Assembly: GCA_017656255.1 (NCBI GenBank)
Contig: JACDOE010000005.1
Span: 1 to 64,000 of the forward strand
DNA: 64,000 nucleotides
Source: Bacillaceae bacterium
Lineage (GTDB): Bacteria > Bacillota > Bacilli > JACDOE01
Direction of reading: 5' to 3'
Shown here: one piece after another, positions 7,996 to 16,584 of the stretch
Layout: every line of letters begins with the position of its first letter
How positions within the stretch are numbered: the stretch's first letter is position 1
Program-made: the position numbers and the translations under genes
The notes under the pieces: model-generated
Databases searched by the model: none
What the model was told of the DNA's origin: nothing
The model's input: the letters and a program-made list of their open reading frames with translations, nothing else

Positions 7996-9231
7996 TTATA
8001 TTGAAGGAATGGATGTTTCTCTTGAAGGACTGGTATTAAGCACGGCATGGATCAGAAAACTGATCACAGCCAGTGAGGATAACAGTACGGTCAGTAGAAA
8101 GATCGGTTCAGCTCCCTGAAGATCATATAAATTACCATAGATATAAGGTCCCAGCAATCGACCTGTACTGCCTATGGCTCCGACGACCCCGAGGTAAAAA
8201 GGGGCCGCCAGCCCGGTTTTTTCTGTAATAAACGTTGGAACAGCAGGGGCAATTAACATTTCTCCGAATGTGGTAATGATCATCCCGATCATAAATTGTA
8301 CATAGTCATGATGAAAGAGATAAATGTAGGTATACCCCGTTGCATAAAAGATGGCACTCGCCACCAGCTGGGCGGTCAACGTTCGTGACAGGGTTTTCTT
8401 TAACAGACTGATCAACGGCTGGCCGATGAGAATGATGATCCCGTTCAGGGTCCAGAGAAAGCTGAATGCAGCGAGACTGTACCCATTTTCGTCCAGATAG
8501 GGGGCCACACCTGACCCCCACTGAGAAGTAGAAAACCAGATCAACAGGGATCCCAGTCCCAGAAAAAGATAGATTTTATAGTTCCACAACAGTTTTCCGA
8601 CTGGAAGGGAAACGGATTGTTTATCGTGTGAAAAAGAGATGGTGTCAGGTTCGTTAAGCCTGATATGTTTCATCAGGACATAAAAATAGATCGCAAAAGC
8701 GAACGTCGACAAGCCGTTTAACAAAAAGGTCAACTGAAAAGAGTATGTCGCAATCAATCCGGAAAGACTGGTGCCGAGCGCGACCCCGATATTGTTGCTA
8801 ACATAGACGACATTAAATAAACGACTGCGTTCTTTTTTCCATTTGAATCCGATAAAAGCATTGATGGCCGGCATCGTGACGGAAACAAGGAATCCCAGCA
8901 GGACCATAAGCAATACATATTCCGGCCAGCCTGCAAAAACGAGCAGGATTTGCATCATGCCAGTCAACACCAGTGACCCGATGATTAAAATCCGGGGACC
9001 CAGCCGGTGGAACAAACTTCCTCCTGTAAATTGCCCGACGATCCCTGCGAGAGATTGAAGTAAAAGTACCAGCCCCGCATCCCCGTATGATCGGTGGAGT
9101 TCATTATGTACATAGAGGGTTACCAGCGGCCACATAAAAGCGCTTCCGGTGGAATTGACCAGGCTGGCCAGAACAAAAAAACGAATTTCTTTTGGATACT
9201 GGCTCAAACGGGATGAAATAAATGTTTTCAC
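7996..9231 (-). CDS. Major facilitator superfamily (MFS) transporter
   Basis: 411 residues with about 12 predicted membrane helices. The helix 2-3 loop is GGSLFHRLGPR, the MFS motif A position in a diverged form. Family members of this size are drug or metabolite exporters; the substrate cannot be read from the sequence. The start is the GTG at 9231 with an AGGG-type site upstream; no better ATG exists before the first helix. It is a monocistronic gene convergent with tgl. The C-terminus is a short polar tail after the last helix. Confidence 0.82.
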   Translation of the reverse strand: MKTFISSRLSQYPKEIRFFVLASLVNSTGSAFMWPLVTLYVHNELHRSYGDAGLVLLLQSLAGIVGQFTGGSLFHRLGPRILIIGSLVLTGMMQILLVFAGWPEYVLLMVLLGFLVSVTMPAINAFIGFKWKKERSRLFNVVYVSNNIGVALGTSLSGLIATYSFQLTFLLNGLSTFAFAIYFYVLMKHIRLNEPDTISFSHDKQSVSLPVGKLLWNYKIYLFLGLGSLLIWFSTSQWGSGVAPYLDENGYSLAAFSFLWTLNGIIILIGQPLISLLKKTLSRTLTAQLVASAIFYATGYTYIYLFHHDYVQFMIGMIITTFGEMLIAPAVPTFITEKTGLAAPFYLGVVGAIGSTGRLLGPYIYGNLYDLQGAEPIFLLTVLLSSLAVISFLIHAVLNTSPSRETSIPSI

Positions 9232-9423
9232 ACCAAACCCTACTTTCTAAATAAAAATGTTTAGTAAGTTCATTTTAAATATACGACGATCTTTTAACTT
9301 AGTCAATATAAATATCTAAAAAGTTATTTTAATTAACTTACCTTTACAAATCGCAGAGTATGTACCAATATATAGACAATAAAGGATGAGATGAAAATCG
9401 AGGTCGTGAGAGGGGGAATAACA

Positions 9424-9969
9424 TTGTTTACATATGATCTGACGGAAGATCTGTATTTAAAAAAACTGGAACTTAGAGATGCCCCAGAACTGTTTATCCT
9501 GATCGAACAATCGAGAGATTACTTGAGAGAGTGGTTGCCCTGGGTAGACGACACCCGTCATCCGGATGACACCCGCCGGTTTATTCAAACGGCCATCAGG
9601 CAGGACGCTTCCAATGACGGATTCCATGCCGGGATCTGGTATCAGGGGAAGATAGCCGGAGTGATCGGTTTTCATCGGATTGACTGGGCTAACCGCTCTA
9701 CCAGTATTGGATACTGGCTGGGACAACATTTTCAGGGCCGGGGAATCATGACGCGCGCCTGTAAAGAGATGGTCGATTATGCCCTGAATGAACTGGATTT
9801 GAACCGTGTTGAGATTCGATGTGCGGTGGAGAACAGAAAGAGCCGGGCCATTCCGGAAAGACTGGGATTTGTGGAGGAAGGCTGTGTGCGGCAAAACGAG
9901 TATCTGTATGATCATTATGTGGATCATGTGATCTACGGGATGCTCAAGCAAGACTGGCAACAACAATAA
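9424..9969 (+). CDS. GNAT N-acetyltransferase (RimL/YdaF-like)
   Basis: About 181 residues with the GNAT fold of ribosomal-protein-serine/alanine acetyltransferases. LKKLELRDAPELFILIEQSRDYLREWLPWVD is the family's N-terminal signature. The acetyl-CoA loop is seen as YWLGQHFQGRGIMTRA near residue 105, and NRVEIRCAVENRKSRAIPERLGF as the last conserved block. Relatives acetylate ribosomal proteins or small amines; the target is unknown. The TTG at 9424 has gaggggg 7 bases upstream. The ATG at 9391 is the alternative and would add 11 residues. A terminator follows directly. Confidence 0.85.
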   Translation: MFTYDLTEDLYLKKLELRDAPELFILIEQSRDYLREWLPWVDDTRHPDDTRRFIQTAIRQDASNDGFHAGIWYQGKIAGVIGFHRIDWANRSTSIGYWLGQHFQGRGIMTRACKEMVDYALNELDLNRVEIRCAVENRKSRAIPERLGFVEEGCVRQNEYLYDHYVDHVIYGMLKQDWQQQ

Positions 9970-9975
9970 AGGAGG

Positions 9976-10027
9976 AGGGGCGGAACCACGGAGGCTGTCC
10001 GTCCGCCTGGATCCGCCCCTTCTTTAT
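9976..10027 (+). terminator. Terminator after the GNAT gene
   Basis: Arms aggggcgga (9976-9984) and tccgcccct (10012-10020) enclose a G/C-rich loop and are followed by a T-rich tract. Confidence 0.8.
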
Positions 10028-10042
10028 TTAAAGGAAGGATTT

Positions 10043-10207
10043 TCAGGTTACATCCCGAAGTAAGATATAGGAACAATCAGGAACATCTAAATATCCGTCC
10101 AGCGCGTTACACCCCAATTCAGCATCAAATGAAACTATCTCCATCATTCGTTTCCTCGCACTTTTGTTCAACTTACATATTTTATTCAACGATGTCGTAA
10201 GCTTCAT
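10043..10207 (-). CDS. Possible small protein of 54 residues, unknown
   Basis: In the ~310-bp gap before the PP2C-like gene, the minus strand has an open frame starting at the ATG at 10207 with gggaga upstream. The product would begin MKLTTSLNKICKLNKSARKR and end in an acidic segment with two Cys (GCNALDGYLDVPDC). The composition is protein-like. The frame stays open another 12 codons upstream (to a stop near 10245), so it may be the end of a decayed gene. I recognise no family. The rest of the gap shows only a 5-bp inverted repeat, ACACA-AG-TGTGT, near 10260. Confidence 0.3.
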   Translation of the reverse strand: MKLTTSLNKICKLNKSARKRMMEIVSFDAELGCNALDGYLDVPDCSYILLRDVT

Positions 10208-10338
10208 AGAACCAACTTTCTCCCAGTAATTAAGACATGCCCCTTTTTACGATTTTACACAAGTGTGTTTAAGCTCACGGCTTTGGCCGGGAGATCATCA
10301 TAAAAGTTTTTTATAGATCACAAGGAAAGGGAGGAAAC

Positions 10339-11166
10339 ATGCAGATAATAGAACAGTTTGTCAAAGGCAAGTATGATGATGAAAAACTTTGCGAAGATGC
10401 CATTGCGGTAACGGATGATTTTGCGGCCGTGATTGACGGCGTTTCCAGCAAAACAAACACGCAAATTGATGATAAGACAACGGGAAAAATCGCCTCTGAA
10501 ATACTGGCGGAATCGCTGCCTGAATTGGATCGGGATATGGATTATCTCGATGCCTTCCGTTTTTTAAACAGCCGGCTGACAGGCTGGTACGAAGAAAAAG
10601 GGCTCCTGGACAGGATGAGAGAAGAACCGATGGAGCGCCCATCTGCTTCCATGACCATCTATTCACGCAAGCATCATCAAATCTGGTCAATCGGAGACTG
10701 TCAGGCACTATGCGGTGATTATCTCATCTATCAGAACCTGAGGGTGGATGAATTATCATCCGAGATTCGCAGCAGAATGATTGAATTTCTGCTACAGACC
10801 GGATACACGGAAAGAGACCTGTTAAAACAGGACCTGTCACATGAATTTCTGGAGCCCATTTTTAAAAGACAACCCTACATTCAGAACCGGATTTTCAATT
10901 CACCTTATGACTACACGGTACTGGACGGTTTTGAAATGCGGGAAGATTTGATCCGTTGTGTCCCGCTCCCGGATGATGTGGACGAAATCATCCTGGCGAC
11001 GGACGGTTATCCGAAGTTGATGCGGACACTGGAAGAGTCGGAAGCCTACCTCAATGAGGTGCTGGAAGAGGATCCGCTCTGCTATAAGGTGTTCCGGCAT
11101 GTGAAAGGGAAGTATGAAGGTATGGTGTCCTATGATGACCGGGCTTATGTGAGGGTTCAGCTGTAA
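10339..11166 (+). CDS. PP2C-like phosphatase domain protein
   Basis: 275 residues with scattered PP2C (PPM) metal-site motifs: EDAIAVTDDFAAVIDGVSSK near residue 20 (Asp/Gly of motif 2), WSIGDCQ near 117, ILATDGYPKL near 217 (DG motif) and SYDDRAYV near 265 (terminal DD). These positions match the Asp residues that bind Mn/Mg in PP2C phosphatases, but the rest is diverged and shorter or rearranged in the middle. It is cytoplasmic, with no signal. It may remove phosphate from a Ser/Thr protein. The kinase-like gene at 5.7 kb is the nearest candidate partner, which is speculation. A strong ggaaaggg site precedes the ATG. Confidence 0.65.
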   Translation: MQIIEQFVKGKYDDEKLCEDAIAVTDDFAAVIDGVSSKTNTQIDDKTTGKIASEILAESLPELDRDMDYLDAFRFLNSRLTGWYEEKGLLDRMREEPMERPSASMTIYSRKHHQIWSIGDCQALCGDYLIYQNLRVDELSSEIRSRMIEFLLQTGYTERDLLKQDLSHEFLEPIFKRQPYIQNRIFNSPYDYTVLDGFEMREDLIRCVPLPDDVDEIILATDGYPKLMRTLEESEAYLNEVLEEDPLCYKVFRHVKGKYEGMVSYDDRAYVRVQL

Positions 11167-11196
11167 ACGTTAAACATGTTTCATGATGATCATGCA

Positions 11197-11231
11197 AAAC
11201 TCCCCGGATTCCTAAGAAACCGGGGAGTTTG
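11197..11231. terminator. Bidirectional terminator
   Basis: An 11-bp perfect stem, AAACTCCCCGG/CCGGGGAGTTT (11197-11207, 11220-11230), lies between the convergent PP2C-like gene and SLH/OppA gene. Confidence 0.85.
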
Positions 11232-11249
11232 TTGATGTTGCGAACATCA

Positions 11250-13418
11250 TCATGGCTTGTCGATATAGATGGATTTCAGAATCAAATTGGAAAAGGCATC
11301 CAGATATCCACCCTTTACTGCATTATGGTTAAACCACACATTGGCATGTTCATAAATCGGTATGACCGGCATTTCATCCATAATGATTTGTTCAGCCGCG
11401 GACAGTAATGCCATGCGTTTGACGGGATCCGTTTCATAATTTGAAGAGACGAGCAGATTATCATACTGCGAATTCTCCCAGCCTGTATTATTCAGTCTGT
11501 TATAACTGGTAAACAGCGCGAGAAAGCTAATGGGATCATGAAAGTCCGCCATCCAGCCCATACGTGCAATCTGAAAATCTCCCTGGCGTAGGCGGCTCAA
11601 ATATTCAGCCCAGGGGTAACCTTCAGTCTTTACACGAATATTGAAGGCTTTTTCCCATTGATCGGCGATGATCCGGGTCATGGTTTCATTTGTTACCGAA
11701 TCACTGTATGTGATGGTGATTTCCGGAAGTTGCGAGGCGTCGTTAAGCCCCATTTCCTCAAGTCCCTGTTCAAACAGTTCTCGTGCCGTTTCCAGGTCTG
11801 TATCTGTAAAATAAGGTTTACCGCCTCCTTCCATGGTCGAAGGAATGATGGAAGTGGCCGGAATATGGTCAAACCCGATTTCAAGGAACAATTGATCGCG
11901 ATCAATGGCATAGGCAAAAGCTTTTCGCATTTTTTTATTCTGGAAAGGCGCCGAGTCTGTATTAAACTCATACCAGTATATACCTGGGATCGAGGTGATA
12001 TGGGCTTCTTTTTCAATTAACATTTTGCCTTTCGGGGTATGTAAAGGCTCGCCGAACCAGTCAAACGCTCCCTTTTGAAATTCGGCATAGGCGACATCCG
12101 GGTCGGGGACAACACTGAACACAGCCTTGTTCAGGTAAACGTGTTCAGCATCCCAGTAATGTTCATTCTTAACCAGTTCGATTTGTTTGCCTGCCGTCCA
12201 GTCAGAAAGTTTAAAAGGTCCGTTACTGATCAGATTCTCCCCGCTGTATCCCCACTGTGTACTGGATTCAACCGCATCTTGATGTACGGGATAAAAGGTG
12301 TAGAAAGAGGTCAGGTGCAAAAAGTAGGGAGCAGGTTCTTCCAGTGTGACCTGCAGGGTTCGATCATCCAGCGCCTTAATCCCGACGTCATCGAGGGGAA
12401 CTTCCCCCTGTTTCGCGGAAAGGGCATTTTTAATAATAAATAATTGAAACGCATAAATGGATTCAAATTCGGGATCCAGTACGCGTTTCCAGGCGTATTC
12501 AAAATCATGGGCGGTTACAGGATCACCGTTACTCCACTGGCTTTCCCGAAGAGTGAACGTATAGGTCATCAGATCATCCGATATCTGAATCTCTTTCGCT
12601 AAAGCCGGATAAGGTTTTCCGTCTTTTCCAAGCCGGGTCAGCCCTTCAAAAAGATTTTCAACGAATGTCCCGGACAGGCTGTCAGCTATGAGACCTGGAT
12701 CAAGCGCCACCGGATCATTCATCATCGGTACCCTCATTACCTGATCTTCCGGATTGAGTTCAGAAAGGACACGATCCTGATAATCCAGCATACGAATGAT
12801 CATCACTGCGGCCTGAGCCCGCGTAGCTGATTCATCAGGTCGGAATGTCCCATTTGGATAACCGCTGATAATTCCAGCCTCAATCGCTCCTCCGATAAGG
12901 CCGCGATAAGACGGATGAATCTGATCAATATCTTTGAAATTAAGGCTGTTTTCATCCGGGGTTAACTCAAGGGCCCGGGCAATAAACAACGCCATCTCCT
13001 GGCGCGTGATGTTCGTTCCGGGAAGGAATTGCGGACCGGTCTCATCTTCCAGAATGATTCCGGATTTAACGGCTGTCTCGATATATCGGTAAGACCAGCG
13101 CGTTGACGGAACATCAACAAACGTATCACTGCCAATAGTCAGTGATGATCGATTTGCTTCAATTAGCATTTTGACGAACTGTTCCCGGGTGACTTTCCCT
13201 TCCGGTTGAAACGTCCCGTTGTCAAATCCGGATACAATTCCGAGTTGAACCAGACGTTCTATAGAGTCCCGGGCCCAGTGATTTTCAATGTCGGAAAACG
13301 TTTTTTCGCCGGCACGGGCGGGAGAAGATAGGGGAGATAGAAACAATTGAAATAGAAACAAAATGATGAGTCCATAAGGTAAGACCTTTCTCAGGACAGG
13401 GTGTTTCGGTGTAATCAT
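11250..13418 (-). CDS. SLH-domain-anchored oligopeptide-binding protein (OppA/SBP_bac_5 fusion)
   Basis: 722 residues. Residues 1-36 are a signal peptide ending ARA-GE, with no lipobox Cys. Three SLH domains follow (about 41-85, 100-147, 161-210), each with an NG/PG-TF-P...TR(E/A/Q) pattern. From about residue 226 to the end is a solute-binding domain of ABC peptide transporters: VPMMNDPVALDPGL at its start, then YTFTLRESQWSNGDPVTAHDF and AYAIDRDQLF. OppA proteins are normally lipoproteins. Here SLH domains would hold the protein on pyruvylated wall polymer, so it may scavenge or deliver peptides at the surface. No opp permease or ATPase genes are adjacent. The gene is monocistronic; the ATG at 13418 follows gaaaggaga. 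Confidence 0.9.
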   Translation of the reverse strand: MITPKHPVLRKVLPYGLIILFLFQLFLSPLSSPARAGEKTFSDIENHWARDSIERLVQLGIVSGFDNGTFQPEGKVTREQFVKMLIEANRSSLTIGSDTFVDVPSTRWSYRYIETAVKSGIILEDETGPQFLPGTNITRQEMALFIARALELTPDENSLNFKDIDQIHPSYRGLIGGAIEAGIISGYPNGTFRPDESATRAQAAVMIIRMLDYQDRVLSELNPEDQVMRVPMMNDPVALDPGLIADSLSGTFVENLFEGLTRLGKDGKPYPALAKEIQISDDLMTYTFTLRESQWSNGDPVTAHDFEYAWKRVLDPEFESIYAFQLFIIKNALSAKQGEVPLDDVGIKALDDRTLQVTLEEPAPYFLHLTSFYTFYPVHQDAVESSTQWGYSGENLISNGPFKLSDWTAGKQIELVKNEHYWDAEHVYLNKAVFSVVPDPDVAYAEFQKGAFDWFGEPLHTPKGKMLIEKEAHITSIPGIYWYEFNTDSAPFQNKKMRKAFAYAIDRDQLFLEIGFDHIPATSIIPSTMEGGGKPYFTDTDLETARELFEQGLEEMGLNDASQLPEITITYSDSVTNETMTRIIADQWEKAFNIRVKTEGYPWAEYLSRLRQGDFQIARMGWMADFHDPISFLALFTSYNRLNNTGWENSQYDNLLVSSNYETDPVKRMALLSAAEQIIMDEMPVIPIYEHANVWFNHNAVKGGYLDAFSNLILKSIYIDKP

Positions 13419-13505
13419 GACATATGTCTCCTTTCAAATTTATATAAAAAATGGTTAAAAAACTAATATCACTTTGTATTCGATAAAAATTTACTCATTC
13501 CTCTT

Positions 13506-13539
13506 TGTTACATCCATACCCGTGGGTATGGGTGTAACA
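13506..13539. promoter_or_regulatory. 34-bp near-perfect palindrome, probable operator
   Basis: TGTTACA-T-CCATACCC-GT-GGGTATGG-G-TGTAACA reads as a dyad with a single mismatched pair (13513/13532). It is not followed by a T run on either strand, so a terminator is unlikely. It sits between the divergent SLH/OppA gene and the acyl-CoA operon, 36 bp upstream of the plus-strand -35. The ATACCC/GGGTAT core resembles operators of CsoR/CstR-type repressors, which is only a resemblance. Confidence 0.6.
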
Positions 13540-13575
13540 GAACATGCTTGATTTTTCTGAAAATTAAAAGGATTT

Positions 13576-13604
13576 TGTACACAGGTCTCGTATTATATAA
13601 TAGG
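13576..13604 (+). promoter_or_regulatory. Promoter of the acyl-CoA catabolic operon
   Basis: TTGTAC (13576-13581) is followed by TATAAT at 13597 (15-bp spacer) or TAATAG at 13599 (17-bp spacer). It leaves a leader of nearly 200 bases that contains the cre box. Confidence 0.55.
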
Positions 13605-13675
13605 TACCATTTTACCAGATACAACCTGAACATCTCCGGTATTTCCTCACTAGAATATTTCCCGTCGCCTTAAGT

Positions 13676-13689
13676 TGAAAGCGTTTACA
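13676..13689 (+). promoter_or_regulatory. cre box (CcpA catabolite-repression site)
   Basis: TGAAAGCGTTTACA matches the cre consensus TGWAAGCGYTWNCW at all 14 positions. It lies about 75 bp downstream of the predicted -10, where bound CcpA would block elongation (roadblock). Confidence 0.8.
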
Positions 13690-13801
13690 AACATCAATCC
13701 AATCTGAAAAACAACATTCTGAAACTTCCCCCATTTGAATATGAATTTTAAATAGGGACAGGTTTTCAATTCATTGACACATAAACTGGGAGGTCATGTT
13801 C

Positions 13802-15367
13802 ATGTATGCAACCATCGGACAGGCGCTGGAACAAACGGTAGCCAAATACCCTCGTAAAGAAGCACTGGTTGACAGAAACCGCAACAAAAGGTGGAGCTAT
13901 CAGGAATGGAACCAGGATGTCAACCGGCTGGCCCATGCCTTTTTAAAAGCCGGGGTCAAAAAAGGGGACCGGGTGTCAACCTATCTGTTCAACACCAGTG
14001 AACTGGCAACGGCCTATTTTGCCTGCGCCAAAATCGGCGCAGTAATCAATCCGATTAATTTCCGCCTCAAATCTCAGGAGCTGGCATTTATTCTGAAAGA
14101 TGCGGAGCCGAAAATTCTCATTTTCGAAAAAGCGTTAAAAGACCAGGTGGATAAGATTTACGGAGAGTTTCCCGATACGTCATTCTGGTACATTGAAGCG
14201 GATGTGCCCGATTACGCTGTTGATTTTCATGCCGAACTGAACGCCGGATCTCCCGAACCGCCGCAGCTGGCTGAACCGGTGGACGAAAACGACCTGTATG
14301 CCATCATGTACACCAGTGGCACCACCGGTCGCCCCAAGGGCGTGATGCATCGTCACCGGGATATGATGGAACAGAGCCTGATCTGTATTTCGGCAATGAA
14401 ACTGACGCCGAACGACCGTGGTCTGGTTACTGCGCCCATGTTTCACTGTGCCGAGCTTCACTGCTGTTTCCTTCCCCGCGTGCATATCGGAGCCAGTAAT
14501 GTGATCATTCACCATTTTGATCCCAAACAGGTCCTCAACACGGTCCAGGAAGAGAAGATCACCATCTTTTTCGGTGCGCCCACCATGTGGAACATGTTGC
14601 TGCAGGAGGATCTGGAACAGATTGACTTGAGCTCCCTCCGCATGGGGCTTTATGGCGCGGCACCGATGCCGCCCGTTCTGGTTCGGGCCTGTAAAGACAG
14701 ACTGGGTATCGATCTGGTACAGGCATACGGCCAGACGGAAATGGGCCCGGCCGTCACCTTTCTGTTCGAAGATGAGCAGATCTCGAAGTCGGGCTCTGCG
14801 GGAAAAGTGTGTTTAAACCACGAATTGCGGGTTGTTCGCCCGAGGGAAGACGATCCTTCTGATCCGGAAGACGTTCAGCCTCCCGGTGAGGTGGGTGAAA
14901 TTCTGGTGAAGGGCCCCTGTATGATGGCCGGCTATTACAAACGGGAAGAGGCAACGGAAAAAGCGTTGTATAAAGGTTGGTACCATTCCGGCGACCTGGG
15001 TTATCTGGACGAGGACGGTTACCTCTACGTGGCGGACCGGGTGGACGACATGATTATCAGCGGCGGGGAGAACGTGTACCCCCGCGAGGTGGAAGATGTG
15101 TTGCATGAGCATGAAGGGGTGCTGGATGTTGCGGTACTGGGTGATCCCCATGAAAAATGGGGCGAGCAGGTGATGGCCGTGGTCGTGAGGAAGGACCCTT
15201 CGCTTACAGCGGAAGAACTGGAACGCTTTTGTAAAGAAAGTGACCGGCTGGCCAATTACAAGCGCCCGAGACGGTATGAATTTGTGGATGAACTGCCGCG
15301 CAACGCCAGCGGTAAAATTCAAAAGTTTATCCTGCGCGAACAGTTTCACGCTGAAAAAACATCCTGA
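13802..15367 (+). CDS. Acyl-CoA synthetase (AMP-binding, long/medium-chain fatty acid-CoA ligase)
   Basis: 521 residues of the ANL superfamily. The ATP loop YTSGTTGRPKGVM is near residue 165 and YGQTEMGP near 310. The hinge block YHSGDLGYLDEDGYLYVADRVDDMIISGGENVYPREVE is near 395, and the catalytic Lys lies in RNASGKIQKF near the C-terminus. The enzyme activates a carboxylic acid with ATP and CoA in the cytoplasm. It opens a six-gene operon for acyl-CoA breakdown, so a fatty or branched acid is the likely substrate. The ATG at 13802 was chosen because gggagg is 8 bases upstream, against 2 bases for the ATG at 13796. A cre box in the leader suggests glucose repression. Confidence 0.9.
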   Translation: MYATIGQALEQTVAKYPRKEALVDRNRNKRWSYQEWNQDVNRLAHAFLKAGVKKGDRVSTYLFNTSELATAYFACAKIGAVINPINFRLKSQELAFILKDAEPKILIFEKALKDQVDKIYGEFPDTSFWYIEADVPDYAVDFHAELNAGSPEPPQLAEPVDENDLYAIMYTSGTTGRPKGVMHRHRDMMEQSLICISAMKLTPNDRGLVTAPMFHCAELHCCFLPRVHIGASNVIIHHFDPKQVLNTVQEEKITIFFGAPTMWNMLLQEDLEQIDLSSLRMGLYGAAPMPPVLVRACKDRLGIDLVQAYGQTEMGPAVTFLFEDEQISKSGSAGKVCLNHELRVVRPREDDPSDPEDVQPPGEVGEILVKGPCMMAGYYKREEATEKALYKGWYHSGDLGYLDEDGYLYVADRVDDMIISGGENVYPREVEDVLHEHEGVLDVAVLGDPHEKWGEQVMAVVVRKDPSLTAEELERFCKESDRLANYKRPRRYEFVDELPRNASGKIQKFILREQFHAEKTS

Positions 15368-15416
15368 TTGCGGCAGAACGCGATGACGAAAGGGATGGAA
15401 AAGAGGATGGAGATTC

Positions 15417-16562
15417 ATGACAGCCCGTTATCTTAAAGAAGAACATTACATGTTTAGAGACGCATTACGGAAGTTCCTGGATCAGGAAGCACGTCCGCAT
15501 TATGACCGATGGGAACAAGAACGGATCATCCCGCGCGAGTTCTGGAGGAAAATGGGGAAAAACGGCTTTCTATGCCCCTGGGTGGATGAAGCGTACGGCG
15601 GCTTCAATGCGGACTTTGCTTATTCGGTGGTTCTCAATCAGGAACTGGAGCGGGTCGGTACCGGTCTAATCGGCATCGGGTTGCACAATGATATTGTCGT
15701 GCCCTATCTCAATCGATACGGAACGGAAGAGCAGAAAAAACGCTGGCTTCCCGGTTGTCTCAGCGGTGACACGATCACGGCCATCGCCATGACAGAACCG
15801 GGGGCCGGCTCTGACCTGGCCGGGATCCGGACCACTGCCCGCAAACAGGGAGATACCTATATCGTCAACGGGGAAAAAACGTTCATCACCAATGGCATTC
15901 ATGCCGACCTGGTGATTACGGTCGTGAAAACCGACCCCCGTGCCGACCCGCCTCACAAAGGGATTAGCCTGCTGGTGGTGGAACGGGACACGCCCGGTTT
16001 TTCCAGGGGCAGACAACTGGAGAAAATCGGTCAGCACAGCCAGGACACTGCCGAGCTGATTTTTGATGACGCGGAAGTTCCGTCCCATAATCTGCTGGGG
16101 GAAGAAGGAAAAGGCTTTTATTACTTGATGGAGCAATTGCAGCAGGAACGACTGGTGGTCGCCATCGGCGCGATTGTAGCGGCGGAAGAGATGCTCAACC
16201 GAACCATGCAATATGTGAAGGAACGCAAAGCCTTCGGGCAGACGATCAGCCGGTTTCAGACCGTCCAGTTCCGTATCGCCGAGATGGCAACGGAGCTTGA
16301 GGTGGGACGTGCCTTCGTCGATGATCTGATTATGCGGCACATGGAGGGGGAAGACATCGTCACCGGTGTGTCCATGGCCAAGTGGTGGACCACGGAGATG
16401 GCCAAACGGGTGGCGGCGGAGTGTCTTCAGTTGCACGGCGGATACGGTTATATGGAAGAATTTGAAATCGCCCGCCGCTACCGGGATATTGCGGTAACTT
16501 CGATCTATGCGGGAATCAATGAAATCATGAAGTCGATTATTGCCCGGAACCTGGGGCTGTGA
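15417..16562 (+). CDS. Acyl-CoA dehydrogenase
   Basis: 381 residues with all acyl-CoA dehydrogenase landmarks: ITAIAMTEPGAGSDLAGIRTTA near residue 120 (FAD/substrate loop), ERKAFGQTISRFQTVQFRIAEM near 275, CLQLHGGYGYMEEFEIARRYRD near 338 and IYAGINEIMKSIIAR at the end. The EIMK context holds the Glu-like position of the active-site base in the long-chain branch. It makes the trans-2,3-enoyl-CoA and passes electrons to ETF. It lies 49 bp after the ligase gene and 22 bp before the CoA-transferase start. The ATG at 15417 follows agaggatggag. Confidence 0.92.
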   Translation: MTARYLKEEHYMFRDALRKFLDQEARPHYDRWEQERIIPREFWRKMGKNGFLCPWVDEAYGGFNADFAYSVVLNQELERVGTGLIGIGLHNDIVVPYLNRYGTEEQKKRWLPGCLSGDTITAIAMTEPGAGSDLAGIRTTARKQGDTYIVNGEKTFITNGIHADLVITVVKTDPRADPPHKGISLLVVERDTPGFSRGRQLEKIGQHSQDTAELIFDDAEVPSHNLLGEEGKGFYYLMEQLQQERLVVAIGAIVAAEEMLNRTMQYVKERKAFGQTISRFQTVQFRIAEMATELEVGRAFVDDLIMRHMEGEDIVTGVSMAKWWTTEMAKRVAAECLQLHGGYGYMEEFEIARRYRDIAVTSIYAGINEIMKSIIARNLGL

Positions 16563-16584
16563 TGAGGAGAAGGAGCGAACATGT

